Shown here piece after piece: positions 15,442-23,089 of a DNA stretch of 64,000 nt. Position 1 is the first letter of the stretch; every line of letters begins with the position of its first letter. Under the pieces are notes generated by a model. That model saw only the letters and a list, made by a program, of their open reading frames with translations. It was not told the origin of the DNA and did no database searches. The translations under genes and the position numbers were made by a program. The DNA comes from Ornithinibacillus sp047228935 (GTDB lineage Bacteria; Bacillota; Bacilli; Bacillales; Amphibacillaceae): the NCBI RefSeq assembly GCF_047228935.1, contig NZ_JBFEGG010000002.1:186001-250000 (forward strand), in the 5' to 3' direction.

Positions 15442-16428
15442 TTACTGTGCTGTTTCTTTAAATTGAGCGGTTTCATCCCATTCCGTATTCCACTCAACCC
15501 CTTGTTCTTCTGCAGCACCTTTGTTGATGAATAATTGAATTTCAGGTGGGTATTCAACTGGAATATCTTTTGTTGATTTACCATCTTTCAAGATTTCAAC
15601 CGCCATTTCACCTGTACGATATCCAATTGTGTAATAATCAATTCCGAACGTTACGAATCCTCCCTTTTCTAATGAATCTGGCTCTCCTACTACTAATGGG
15701 ATATCTTGCTCATTCGCAACTGCTACGACACTATCAAGAGCAGATACTACTGTGTTATCCGTTACAATATAGAATACATCTACTTCACTTACTAAAGAAG
15801 TTGCTGCTTGTTGAACTTCATTTGAGTTAGCTACCGTACGTTCTACAAAGCTTAGAGAAGTCCCTTCACCAGCTGCCCTTACAGCTTCAATTTGTGTGAC
15901 AGAGTTTGATTCACCCGCATTATAAATTAAACCAACAGATGAATTCGGGAAGTACTGGTCAATAAAGTTCACTGTTTCTTGAATCGCGTCTGGATGCAAG
16001 TCGGTCACCCCAGTGATATTTTCCCCAGGTTCATCCATTGCTTTTACTATCTCAGATGCTACAGCATCTGTTACTGAAGTGAATACGATAGGAATATCTC
16101 TTGCATCTTTAGTTGCTTCAAGCGCCGATAATGCTGCAGGTGTTGAGTTAGCAAATATCAAATCCACATCATCTGCAACAAAGCCGTCCGAAATTGGCTT
16201 TAAGTTATTTGGATCACCTTGAGCGCTTTGATAGTCATACTCTACTTCAAGCCCCGCTTCTTCTAAGGCAGCTTGAAACCCTTCGTATGCCCTATCCAAT
16301 GATGGATGCTCAACAATTTGCGATGCACCGATTTTAAATGTATCGCTACTTCCATTAGTAGTACCACATGCTGCTAAAACTACTAAACTAATAATTGCTA
16401 AAACGATTAATTGAAGCCCTCTTTTCAC
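15442..16428 (-). CDS. ABC transporter substrate-binding lipoprotein (TrpX/COG2984-like)
   Basis: This 328-residue secreted receptor has a basic N-terminus, a hydrophobic core and the lipobox LAAC. It anchors to the membrane through Cys21. The mature part is the two-lobed ABC_sub_bind fold (FKIGASQIVEHPSLD, VGLIYNAGESNS, PLVVGEPDSLEKGG). It starts with GTG behind AAGGGGGAG. First in the operon, it has a sigma-A promoter at 16477-16504 and a cre-like site further up. The TrpX family binds tryptophan or tyrosine in known cases; the ligand here is unproven. Confidence 0.88.
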   Translation of the reverse strand: MKRGLQLIVLAIISLVVLAACGTTNGSSDTFKIGASQIVEHPSLDRAYEGFQAALEEAGLEVEYDYQSAQGDPNNLKPISDGFVADDVDLIFANSTPAALSALEATKDARDIPIVFTSVTDAVASEIVKAMDEPGENITGVTDLHPDAIQETVNFIDQYFPNSSVGLIYNAGESNSVTQIEAVRAAGEGTSLSFVERTVANSNEVQQAATSLVSEVDVFYIVTDNTVVSALDSVVAVANEQDIPLVVGEPDSLEKGGFVTFGIDYYTIGYRTGEMAVEILKDGKSTKDIPVEYPPEIQLFINKGAAEEQGVEWNTEWDETAQFKETAQ

Positions 16429-16476
16429 TCTCTACTCCCCCTTAGACTCTTCTAAACTATAAGTATAATTTGAGAA

Positions 16477-16504
16477 ATTATAACATACTGAATACTTAAG
16501 TCAA
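16477..16504 (-). promoter_or_regulatory. sigma-A promoter of the ABC transporter operon
   Basis: On the minus strand, -35 TTGACT (16499-16504), a 16-bp spacer and -10 TATAAT (16477-16482) lie about 50 bp before the GTG start of the lipoprotein gene. Confidence 0.75.
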
Positions 16505-16530
16505 CCCTATTTTTTGATAATTCTTGCTAT

Positions 16531-16545
16531 TTGCAAGCGCTTACT
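16531..16545. promoter_or_regulatory. cre-like CcpA site
   Basis: TTGCAAGCGCTTACT matches the catabolite-responsive element consensus except for the last base. It lies upstream of the ABC promoter and downstream of the E1 beta gene. Confidence 0.45.
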
Positions 16546-16599
16546 CTTTTATTCTGTTAATGCTTTTCATGATTTAATTTTATTTCTGATACCTCCTCA

Positions 16600-17613
16600 T
16601 TAAAAATGGACTACTTTTTCAATACCTTTTATAATTCGCTCTGGTGTCGGTAAATAATGATTTTCTAAACTTGAGAATGGGACCGGTACATCAAAACCTG
16701 TCACCCTCTCCACAGGAGCTTTTAAATATAGGAAAGCCGTATCATTGATGATGGATACAATATCATTTCCTAGCCCACCTGTTTTTTGTGCTTCATGTAT
16801 AATAACTGCTCTACCTGTTTTTTGAACAGATTCAGCAATTATCTCCTCGTCAATGGGATATAATGTACGGAGGTCAATCACTTCACAGCTAATGCCGTTT
16901 TCACCAGCCTGTTTAGCTACTTTCTCCACTAAAGGCACCATTGCTCCCCACGTGATTAACGTGACATCATCACCATCCAAACGCTTTTTACCCTTACCTA
17001 ATTCAACCGTATAATAATTATCTGGAACCTCTTCTCGGAAGGAACGATAACTATGCATTGGTTCCATATAAAGTACTGGATCTGGATCCTCTACTGCTGC
17101 AATTAGTAACCCTTTTGCATCATACGGAGTTGCTGGACAAACTACTTTAATCCCTGGCATATGGGTAAATAAGCTCTCGGCACTATCGGAGTGAATTTCT
17201 GGCGCTCTTACCCCAGCTCCAAAAGGTGCACGAATAACCATTGGTACAGAGAACCTCCCCATCGTACGAGACCTAATTCGCGACACATGGGTCATGATTT
17301 GATCATACGCTGGGTATATAAAGCCCATAAATTGAATCTCTGCAATCGGTTTAAATCCGTTGACAGCTAGACCGACAGACGTTCCAATAATTCCGGACTC
17401 TGATAAAGGCGTATCGATTACCCGTTCTTCACCAAACTCCCCTTGTAGTCCATCTGTTGCCCGAAAAACACCACCATTTTTCCCAACATCTTCCCCCAAG
17501 ATCAGGCTCATTTCATCTCGCTCTAAAATGGTTCGCATACCATCATTAATCGCTTGTATCATCGTCATCGTTCTTGTCGCTGTTTTCTTCGTTTCTGTAA
17601 AGTCTGTCGTCAT
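16600..17613 (-). CDS. 2-oxoacid dehydrogenase E1 component, beta subunit
   Basis: This 337-residue transketolase-like beta subunit has the pyrimidine-binding region (GEDVGKNGGVFRAT, DTPLSESGIIG) and a C-terminal transketolase domain (CEVIDLRTLYPID, IIHEAQKTGGLG). With the alpha subunit just upstream it would decarboxylate a 2-oxoacid using thiamine diphosphate and pass the acyl group to a lipoyl E2. No E2 or E3 follows. A strong GAGGAGG site after the stop leads to no ORF, suggesting a lost E2 gene. Substrate (pyruvate, acetoin or branched-chain oxoacid) cannot be decided. Confidence 0.88.
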   Translation of the reverse strand: MTTDFTETKKTATRTMTMIQAINDGMRTILERDEMSLILGEDVGKNGGVFRATDGLQGEFGEERVIDTPLSESGIIGTSVGLAVNGFKPIAEIQFMGFIYPAYDQIMTHVSRIRSRTMGRFSVPMVIRAPFGAGVRAPEIHSDSAESLFTHMPGIKVVCPATPYDAKGLLIAAVEDPDPVLYMEPMHSYRSFREEVPDNYYTVELGKGKKRLDGDDVTLITWGAMVPLVEKVAKQAGENGISCEVIDLRTLYPIDEEIIAESVQKTGRAVIIHEAQKTGGLGNDIVSIINDTAFLYLKAPVERVTGFDVPVPFSSLENHYLPTPERIIKGIEKVVHF

Positions 17614-17614
17614 T

Positions 17615-18670
17615 CTACTTCCCCCTTAACAGTTGAAGATAGGACTCTTTTTGTCTAACTAGCGAATCTGGGAGCTTTGCAAAAACATGGTTAAATAAAT
17701 CTTCTACATTCGGCTTTGGATAATTCTCCATTTCTTTTACCGCTAATTCAATTTCATGCTCTATCTTTTCATGGGTAGATTGGATAAAGTTTTCTTCCCA
17801 AAATCCTTCATTTTTCATAAAACGCTCCAAACGAATTAAAGGATCCACAATATCTTTTCCTTTATCCTCCGGACGATATTTCGTTGGATCATCTGCTGTT
17901 GTATGGGCACCGGTTCTCCAGGTCACCGATTCAATTAATGTTGGACCGCCCCCATTTCTTGCACGTTCAGCTGCCTTTCGCATTTCAAAGTACACAGCAA
18001 AAAAGTCATTACCATCTACTCGTACACTTGGAATTTCATAAGCTACTCCTTTTTGAGCAACGGTTCTGGAATTCATTTGTCGCTCAAATGGTACTGAGAT
18101 AGCATAGCCGTTATTTTGATTAAATAGTATGGTCGGTGTTTGAAATACACTAGCAAAGTTTAACCCCTCATGAAAATCCCCTTCTGATGTAGCCCCATCT
18201 CCAAAATAAGCGATTGCAATATTATTCGTTCCTTTTCGCTTCTCAGCCCAAGAGGCCCCTACTGCATGGAGTATTTGTGTGGCAATCGGGACAGCAGCAG
18301 GAAATATATTTTTCCCTTCTGGTGGAATACAACCTTCTAATCTACCATTCCAATATAAAAATGTCCGTGTCATATCTGCCCCAAACGTCAGCATCGCACC
18401 ATGGTCACGATATGTAGGAAAAAGCCAGTCATTTTCTCGTAAGGCAAGCGCGCTACCTACTTGGGAGGCTTCTTGTCCTTGAAATGGTGGATAGGTTCCG
18501 ATTCTCCCTTGTCGTTGTAAGCTTTTTGCCTTTTTATCAAATGTGCGAATGCGATACATATGGTAGTAAGCCTTTTGTACAAGTTCTTGATCAATCAAGG
18601 ATTTACTAGCTGCATCAAGTAAATTACCTTGGTCATCGATGATTTGCTTTAATGGATATCCATTCTCCAT
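17615..18670 (-). CDS. 2-oxoacid dehydrogenase E1 component, alpha subunit
   Basis: This is a 351-residue alpha subunit. Its thiamine-diphosphate motif GDG-ATSEGDFHEG...FNQNN spans residues ~157-187. It also has RHGAMLTFGAD-like phosphorylation-loop sequence and TWRTGAHTTADDPTKYR near residue 265. The ATG at 18670 has TTGGAGG upstream; a TTG directly before it is not needed. It is first of a two-gene unit with the beta subunit (1-base gap). Upstream lie a near-perfect cre site and one copy of the ACG-N8-ACG motif seen at paaA. This suggests that these enzymes are expressed with phenylacetate catabolism. Confidence 0.88.
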   Translation of the reverse strand: MENGYPLKQIIDDQGNLLDAASKSLIDQELVQKAYYHMYRIRTFDKKAKSLQRQGRIGTYPPFQGQEASQVGSALALRENDWLFPTYRDHGAMLTFGADMTRTFLYWNGRLEGCIPPEGKNIFPAAVPIATQILHAVGASWAEKRKGTNNIAIAYFGDGATSEGDFHEGLNFASVFQTPTILFNQNNGYAISVPFERQMNSRTVAQKGVAYEIPSVRVDGNDFFAVYFEMRKAAERARNGGGPTLIESVTWRTGAHTTADDPTKYRPEDKGKDIVDPLIRLERFMKNEGFWEENFIQSTHEKIEHEIELAVKEMENYPKPNVEDLFNHVFAKLPDSLVRQKESYLQLLRGK

Positions 18671-18706
18671 CAAATAACCTCCAATACCGGTCTTTTAACC
18701 TATTCT

Positions 18707-18720
18707 TGTTAGCGCTTACA
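18707..18720. promoter_or_regulatory. cre-like CcpA site upstream of E1 alpha
   Basis: TGTTAGCGCTTACA has one mismatch to the cre consensus TGWAANCGNTNWCA. It lies 37 bp before the E1 alpha start codon, a typical repression position. Confidence 0.6.
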
Positions 18721-18729
18721 CATAATAAT

Positions 18730-18749
18730 ATGACGTTATTTCAACGTAA
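18730..18749 (-). promoter_or_regulatory. PAA-locus operator motif, copy at E1 alpha
   Basis: On the minus strand TTACGT-N5-TAACGTCAT matches the sites at paaA, the YumC-like gene and the thioesterase gene. Two ACG cores lie 11 bp apart. It is downstream of a possible promoter (TTGACC, 17 bp, TAAAAT). Confidence 0.5.
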
Positions 18750-18808
18750 TTTTATCATTATGTAATATATAGGTCAATTCATTATTTGTAAAATATAAAC
18801 TTTTCAAA

Positions 18809-19777
18809 CTAATTATCACTTACTACTGTTTCTATTGATGTTAACCCGAATTTTAACTGTGCCTTTGCAGTCTGTATCATATTTTCCATTAATTCTTGCA
18901 CACTTGGTATGTCTTCCATTAACCCTGCAACTTGGCCACCATTGATAAATCCTCTTTCTAGATCCCCATTGATAGCACCGATTAGGTGATGCTTTTCCGT
19001 CGTAAGTTCACTAAACTCCTGTAACGTAATACCATTTTTCTCTTTTTCTAATAGATTTCTAACGTAGGCGGTGTCTAGTACTCTTCTGATTCTGCCTAAA
19101 CTTCTACCGATAATGACAGCATCTGTACCATTTGCTTGAATGAGCTGATTTTTGTAGTTCTCATGGAAAGGAGCTTCCTTCGTAGCGATGAAACGCGTCC
19201 CGATTTGTACTCCTTCTGCCCCTAACATTAGAGCAGCCGCTAATCCTTTCCCATCACCTATTCCACCGGCTGCGACGACTGGTTTGGTCACGTTTTGAAC
19301 AACTTGCGGGATTAACGTGAACGTGGTTAGTTCTAAATTGGAATTGATTCCGGCAGCTTCATAACCTTCCGCTACTAATATATCTGCACCTGCAGCTGCT
19401 GCTTTTTGGGCATGTTTAACAGATGCTATAATCGCCATTACTACTTTCCCATGCTCGTGAAGCTTCGGTATATACGGGGCTGGATTTCCAGCTGAAAGAG
19501 AGATAACCGGCACGTTATGTTTAATACATAGTGCAATTAAATCATCTACAAATGGCGTCACATTTATTGCAATATTTACCGCAAATGGTTTAGTTGTTAA
19601 TTGCTTCGTATCAAGGATGATGCTTTCCACCTGTTCAGGATGCATCGTTCCACAGCCGATCGTACCTAGTCCCCCTGCATTCGAGACAGCTGATGCTAGT
19701 TTAGCATTGGATATATTACCCATGCCTCCTTGTATAATTGGATACTTAATATGTAATAGCTCGGTAACGATGTTCAT
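18809..19777 (-). CDS. nitronate monooxygenase / enoyl-ACP-reductase-like FMN protein
   Basis: This 322-residue NPD-family TIM barrel opens with IKYPIIQGGMGNISNAKLASAVSNAG-type sequence. It continues with VAEGYEAAGINSN and VVAAGGIGDGKGLAAALMLGAEGVQIGTRF, the FMN phosphate site. The family holds nitronate monooxygenases, FabK-like enoyl reductases and many uncharacterised enzymes. The usual AGGHG motif of nitronate monooxygenases appears here as EGYEAAG, so that activity is doubtful. The gene sits 9 bp after a crotonase gene in the PAA operon and may act on an acyl-CoA intermediate or be a passenger. Confidence 0.8.
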   Translation of the reverse strand: MNIVTELLHIKYPIIQGGMGNISNAKLASAVSNAGGLGTIGCGTMHPEQVESIILDTKQLTTKPFAVNIAINVTPFVDDLIALCIKHNVPVISLSAGNPAPYIPKLHEHGKVVMAIIASVKHAQKAAAAGADILVAEGYEAAGINSNLELTTFTLIPQVVQNVTKPVVAAGGIGDGKGLAAALMLGAEGVQIGTRFIATKEAPFHENYKNQLIQANGTDAVIIGRSLGRIRRVLDTAYVRNLLEKEKNGITLQEFSELTTEKHHLIGAINGDLERGFINGGQVAGLMEDIPSVQELMENMIQTAKAQLKFGLTSIETVVSDN

Positions 19778-19786
19778 TTCTCCTTG

Positions 19787-20563
19787 CTACCTCCCCTTGA
19801 ACTTAGGTGTTCGCTTTTCACTAAATGCTTGTAATGCTTCTAATCTATCTTCAGTAGGAATCGTGAGTTCATAGGCCTTTGCCTCAATATCTAAACCAGT
19901 CTTTAAATCGGTGTTCGTCCCAAGGGTTATCGCATACTTTGCTTGTGTTACTGCTACTGGGCCATTCTGTAAAATCTGCTTCGCCAACTGTTCACATTCT
20001 TTTAGTAAAGCGTCCTTTTCTACTACTTTTAATAAGATCCCCAGTTCCTTAGCCTCAATGGCTGTGATCTTTTTCGCAGTAAGAATAAGTTCTTTTGCCT
20101 TCATTTCACCTATTAATCTAGGTAGTCGCTGCGTACCACCAGCCCCCGGAATAATCGCCCAACTCGTTTCTGTAAGACCCAGTTTGGCATCCCTTGTTGC
20201 AAAGGCAAAATCACACGCTAGCATCAGTTCAAATCCCCCACCAAAGCAATATCCATTCACTGCTGCAATAGTTGGCTGTGGTAAATTAGCGATTGAATCA
20301 AAACAGTCACGGATCGCTTTCACATTTCTTCTGACTTCTGGTTCCGTTAACGTCTTTCTTTCCTTTAAATCTGCTCCCGAGCTAAATGCTTTCTCCCCTG
20401 CTCCAGTAATAATAACGGCTCTTATATCGCGGTCAAGGTGAACTTGATTTACTGTATTTTGTAGCTGTGTAAGCATTTGATAGTTAAACGCATTTAAGGC
20501 ATCTGGACGGTTTAACTGGATATATGCGATATGGTTCTTTTTTTGGAAAAGGATGGTTTCCAT
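19787..20563 (-). CDS. enoyl-CoA hydratase (crotonase family)
   Basis: This 258-residue crotonase has both catalytic glutamates in place: GGGFELMLACDF, and LGLTETSWAIIPGAGGTQRLP (Glu in the second motif region). The oxyanion-hole segment FSSGADLKER is also present. It probably hydrates an unsaturated dicarboxyl-CoA in lower phenylacetate degradation (PaaF role) or in general beta-oxidation. The ATG has AAAGGAG. A 120-bp gap containing an inverted repeat separates it from the thiolase gene, so a separate processing or promoter step is possible. Confidence 0.88.
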   Translation of the reverse strand: METILFQKKNHIAYIQLNRPDALNAFNYQMLTQLQNTVNQVHLDRDIRAVIITGAGEKAFSSGADLKERKTLTEPEVRRNVKAIRDCFDSIANLPQPTIAAVNGYCFGGGFELMLACDFAFATRDAKLGLTETSWAIIPGAGGTQRLPRLIGEMKAKELILTAKKITAIEAKELGILLKVVEKDALLKECEQLAKQILQNGPVAVTQAKYAITLGTNTDLKTGLDIEAKAYELTIPTEDRLEALQAFSEKRTPKFKGR

Positions 20564-20618
20564 TGGTTTCTCCTTTCTTTAGGTGTGGTTTTTCTCGTTG
20601 GTATTGGCTGCGAACTGT

Positions 20619-20673
20619 TGGTGTAGCATAATTCAGGTTGATCGTCTTCTCATTTCAGTTGACAGCTACACCA
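20619..20673. repeat. inverted repeat with 9-bp arms
   Basis: TGGTGTAGC (20619-20627) and GCTACACCA (20665-20673) enclose 37 bp between the thiolase and hydratase genes. It could be an RNA stem in the operon transcript or a small mobile remnant. Confidence 0.4.
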
Positions 20674-20682
20674 GTAAATAGA

Positions 20683-21882
20683 CTACATCCCCTCTACAAT
20701 CACCGAAATTCCCTGCCCAACCCCAATACACATCGTCGCTAACCCATACTGAACATTCCTTCGCTTCATTTCATGAACTAGTGTCGTTAATATCCTTGCA
20801 CCACTAGCTCCAAGTGGATGGCCAAAGGCGATTGCTCCACCATTTACATTCACAATCTTTGAATCAAGTTCTAATTGACGGATGCATTCAATAGATTGAG
20901 AGGCAAATGCTTCGTTTAGTTCTACTAAACCAATGTCTTGAATAGATAGCCCTGCACGGGTTAACGCTTTTCTCGAAGAGTAGATTGGACCTAGCCCCAT
21001 GATGGCTGGCTCAAGCCCTGCTGTTGCTCCTACCACATACCGAGCTAGTGGTTTAAGACCTAGTTCCTTCGCTTTATCCGCACTCATTAATAAAAGTGCA
21101 GATGCACCGTCATTGACTCCGGAGGCATTTCCTGCAGTTATCGTTCCATTCGCAAATAATGGCTTTAGTTTTCCTAACTTTTCTAGCGAAGTATCCAGAC
21201 GCGGATGTTCATCATGATCAATCCGTATTTCCTTCCCTTTCCGGTCATAGTAGACAACCGGCACTAGTTCACGGGAGAATTTATTTTCCTCTATCGCTTT
21301 TTTCGCACGCATCTGACTTTGATAGGCAAACTGATCTTGTTCCTCTCTACTAACCCCGTAGTGCTTTGCTACATTTTCAGCAGTTTGCGGCATGGAATCG
21401 GTGCCATACATTTCCTCTAGTTTTGAATTAATGAATCGCCAGCCGATCGTAGTGTCATAGAGTTCCAAATTTCCTCTAGGAAAATCTTTATCTGGTTTCG
21501 GCATAACAAATGGTGCCCGCGTCATGCTTTCCGTACCACCCGCAATGAAGCAGTCACCTTCACCTACCGCTATCGCTCTTACCGCATACATGACCGCATC
21601 TAACCCTGACCCACATAGACGATTGATCGTTGTCCCAGAAACCTCGACCGGAAGTCCTGCAAGTAATGCAGACATTCTTGCTACATTTCGATTATCCTCG
21701 CCAGCTTGGTTCGCGTTTCCTAACACAACCTCTTCAATTTCATTTGGAGGTAAGGAAGGATTTCTATCTAACAATGATTTGATAGCTATCGCACCTAAGT
21801 CGTCTGGGCGGATATTCTTTAATACACCTTTATATTTACCAATAGGCGTTCTTAATGCATCGACAATTACAACGTCTCTCAT
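20683..21882 (-). CDS. paaJ: acetyl-CoA acyltransferase (3-oxoadipyl-CoA thiolase type, PaaJ)
   Basis: This is a 399-residue thiolase. The acyl-accepting Cys is in RLCGSGLDAVMYA near residue 90, the base His in GGAIAFGHPLGASGAR and the second Cys in TMCIGVGQG. In the PAA pathway it would cleave 3-oxoadipyl-CoA to succinyl-CoA and acetyl-CoA, and also the preceding dehydro-intermediate. Its ATG overlaps the stop of the upstream dehydrogenase gene (ATGA), so the pair is translationally coupled. Family certain; specificity inferred from the locus. Confidence 0.88.
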   Translation of the reverse strand: MRDVVIVDALRTPIGKYKGVLKNIRPDDLGAIAIKSLLDRNPSLPPNEIEEVVLGNANQAGEDNRNVARMSALLAGLPVEVSGTTINRLCGSGLDAVMYAVRAIAVGEGDCFIAGGTESMTRAPFVMPKPDKDFPRGNLELYDTTIGWRFINSKLEEMYGTDSMPQTAENVAKHYGVSREEQDQFAYQSQMRAKKAIEENKFSRELVPVVYYDRKGKEIRIDHDEHPRLDTSLEKLGKLKPLFANGTITAGNASGVNDGASALLLMSADKAKELGLKPLARYVVGATAGLEPAIMGLGPIYSSRKALTRAGLSIQDIGLVELNEAFASQSIECIRQLELDSKIVNVNGGAIAFGHPLGASGARILTTLVHEMKRRNVQYGLATMCIGVGQGISVIVEGM

Positions 21883-22754
21883 TTTTTAATCATCTCGCCA
21901 TCTTTAGAATAGTCATAGACCCCACGTCCTGTTTTTCGACCAAGCCTTCCTGCTTTCACATATTGCTCTAATAAAGGGGCTGGTCGGAATTTTTCTCCTA
22001 ACGTTTCATGCAAGTATTTTAGGTTATTTAACCGCGTATCAAGCCCAACGAGGTCGCCAAGCTCAAGTGGCCCCATTGGGTAATTCAGACCCAGTCTAAT
22101 CGCTTTATCAATATCCTCCGCACTAGCAACCCCTTCTTGAAGCATATAAAATGCTTCATTACCAACCATGGCGCTAATTCTGCTTGTCACAAATCCTGGA
22201 AACTCATTTACTTCCACCGTATCTTTATTCATTTTTTCTGCTACCTCGCGAATGACTTGGATGGATTCACTATTTGTTTCTAGCCCCTTTACTATTTCAA
22301 CAAGTTTCATTCGATGAACTGGATTAAAAAAGTGCATTGCGGCTACTTGTTCTGGCCTCTTCGTATAGGATCCTAATTCGGTTGGGCTAATCGTAGATGT
22401 ATTGGATGCAATCACGATATGGTTAGGTGCATGGGTATCGACTGTTTCTAACACATGCTTTTTTAATTCGCGTTTTTCAGGGACTGCTTCGATTACAAAA
22501 TGGGTATCACGTACTGCAGTAGCTAATTCTAGTGAGGTATGTAAATGGTTAAATACATTGGTTACTGCTTGAGCAGTTAGTTTGTTTCGGTCAACTGCTT
22601 TTTCTGCTAGGTGGTGTAATTCGGTTAGGGCATTTTTTAGTTGTTGCTCGGATATATCTACTAATGTCGTTTGAAAGCCGGCAAGGGCAGAGACATAGGC
22701 TATGCCCCGCCCCATCACACCAGCTCCAACGACGGTTATTTTTTCGATCGTCAT
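21879..22754 (-). CDS. paaH: 3-hydroxyacyl-CoA dehydrogenase (PaaH-like)
   Basis: This 291-residue single-function dehydrogenase has the NAD-binding GAGVMGRGIAY at residues ~10-20. Catalytic His lies in AMHFFNPVHRMKLVEIV, and the dimerisation domain in GFVTSRISAMVGNEAFYML. It oxidises a 3-hydroxyacyl-CoA to the 3-oxo form for the coupled thiolase. It follows the TIR-flanked element, so its transcription may start within or beyond that element. The short length matches 3-hydroxybutyryl-CoA dehydrogenases and single-domain PaaH. The role in the PAA pathway is inferred from neighbours. Confidence 0.88.
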   Translation of the reverse strand: MTIEKITVVGAGVMGRGIAYVSALAGFQTTLVDISEQQLKNALTELHHLAEKAVDRNKLTAQAVTNVFNHLHTSLELATAVRDTHFVIEAVPEKRELKKHVLETVDTHAPNHIVIASNTSTISPTELGSYTKRPEQVAAMHFFNPVHRMKLVEIVKGLETNSESIQVIREVAEKMNKDTVEVNEFPGFVTSRISAMVGNEAFYMLQEGVASAEDIDKAIRLGLNYPMGPLELGDLVGLDTRLNNLKYLHETLGEKFRPAPLLEQYVKAGRLGRKTGRGVYDYSKDGEMIKK

Positions 22755-22829
22755 CAGTAAGCATTCCTTTCTTTTAGATCCTTCTAAAAGATATCTTTAC
22801 ATGGAGATATGCTTTTGGTAATTCTCTGA

Positions 22830-23067
22830 GCTGTCCGAACACACGGAGACTCCTGCGGGAGGATAGGCCTAGGTGAGACCCCGCAAGATGCCCCTGCGTC
22901 TGCAAGTAACGCTACGCTGCATGCTTCCTCGGGGCAAGGCAGCAAAGAAGTTTACTCAAGTAGTAGCCTGGCTCGCCAGCCGTCCGCGGCAAGGTAGACA
23001 CTGCGAGGTAGTTTCGAGCAGATGTCGCCCCTGTGCTGGAAGTAAAAGCTGAGTGTGTTCGGACAGC
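22830..23067. repeat. 238-bp GC-rich element with perfect 15-bp terminal inverted repeats
   Basis: GCTGTCCGAACACAC (22830-22844) and its exact complement (23053-23067) bound a GC-richer segment holding GGAGACTCCTGCGGGAGG and TGAGACCCCGCA blocks. It contains no plausible gene; a 62-codon frame inside is judged spurious. The form resembles non-autonomous dispersed repeats known in Bacillaceae genomes. It interrupts the gap between the aldehyde dehydrogenase and paaH genes. Confidence 0.8.
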
Positions 23068-23089
23068 GGATTCGGCAAGGAATCTATCT

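Noticed and set aside
16600..18670. Calling the E1 pair pdhA/pdhB or bkdAA/bkdAB
   Set aside because: No E2 or E3 gene follows, and the sequence alone does not decide the substrate.
18809..19777. Firm assignment as nitronate monooxygenase
   Set aside because: The typical AGGHG active-site motif is not present (EGYEAAG instead), so only the family is stated.
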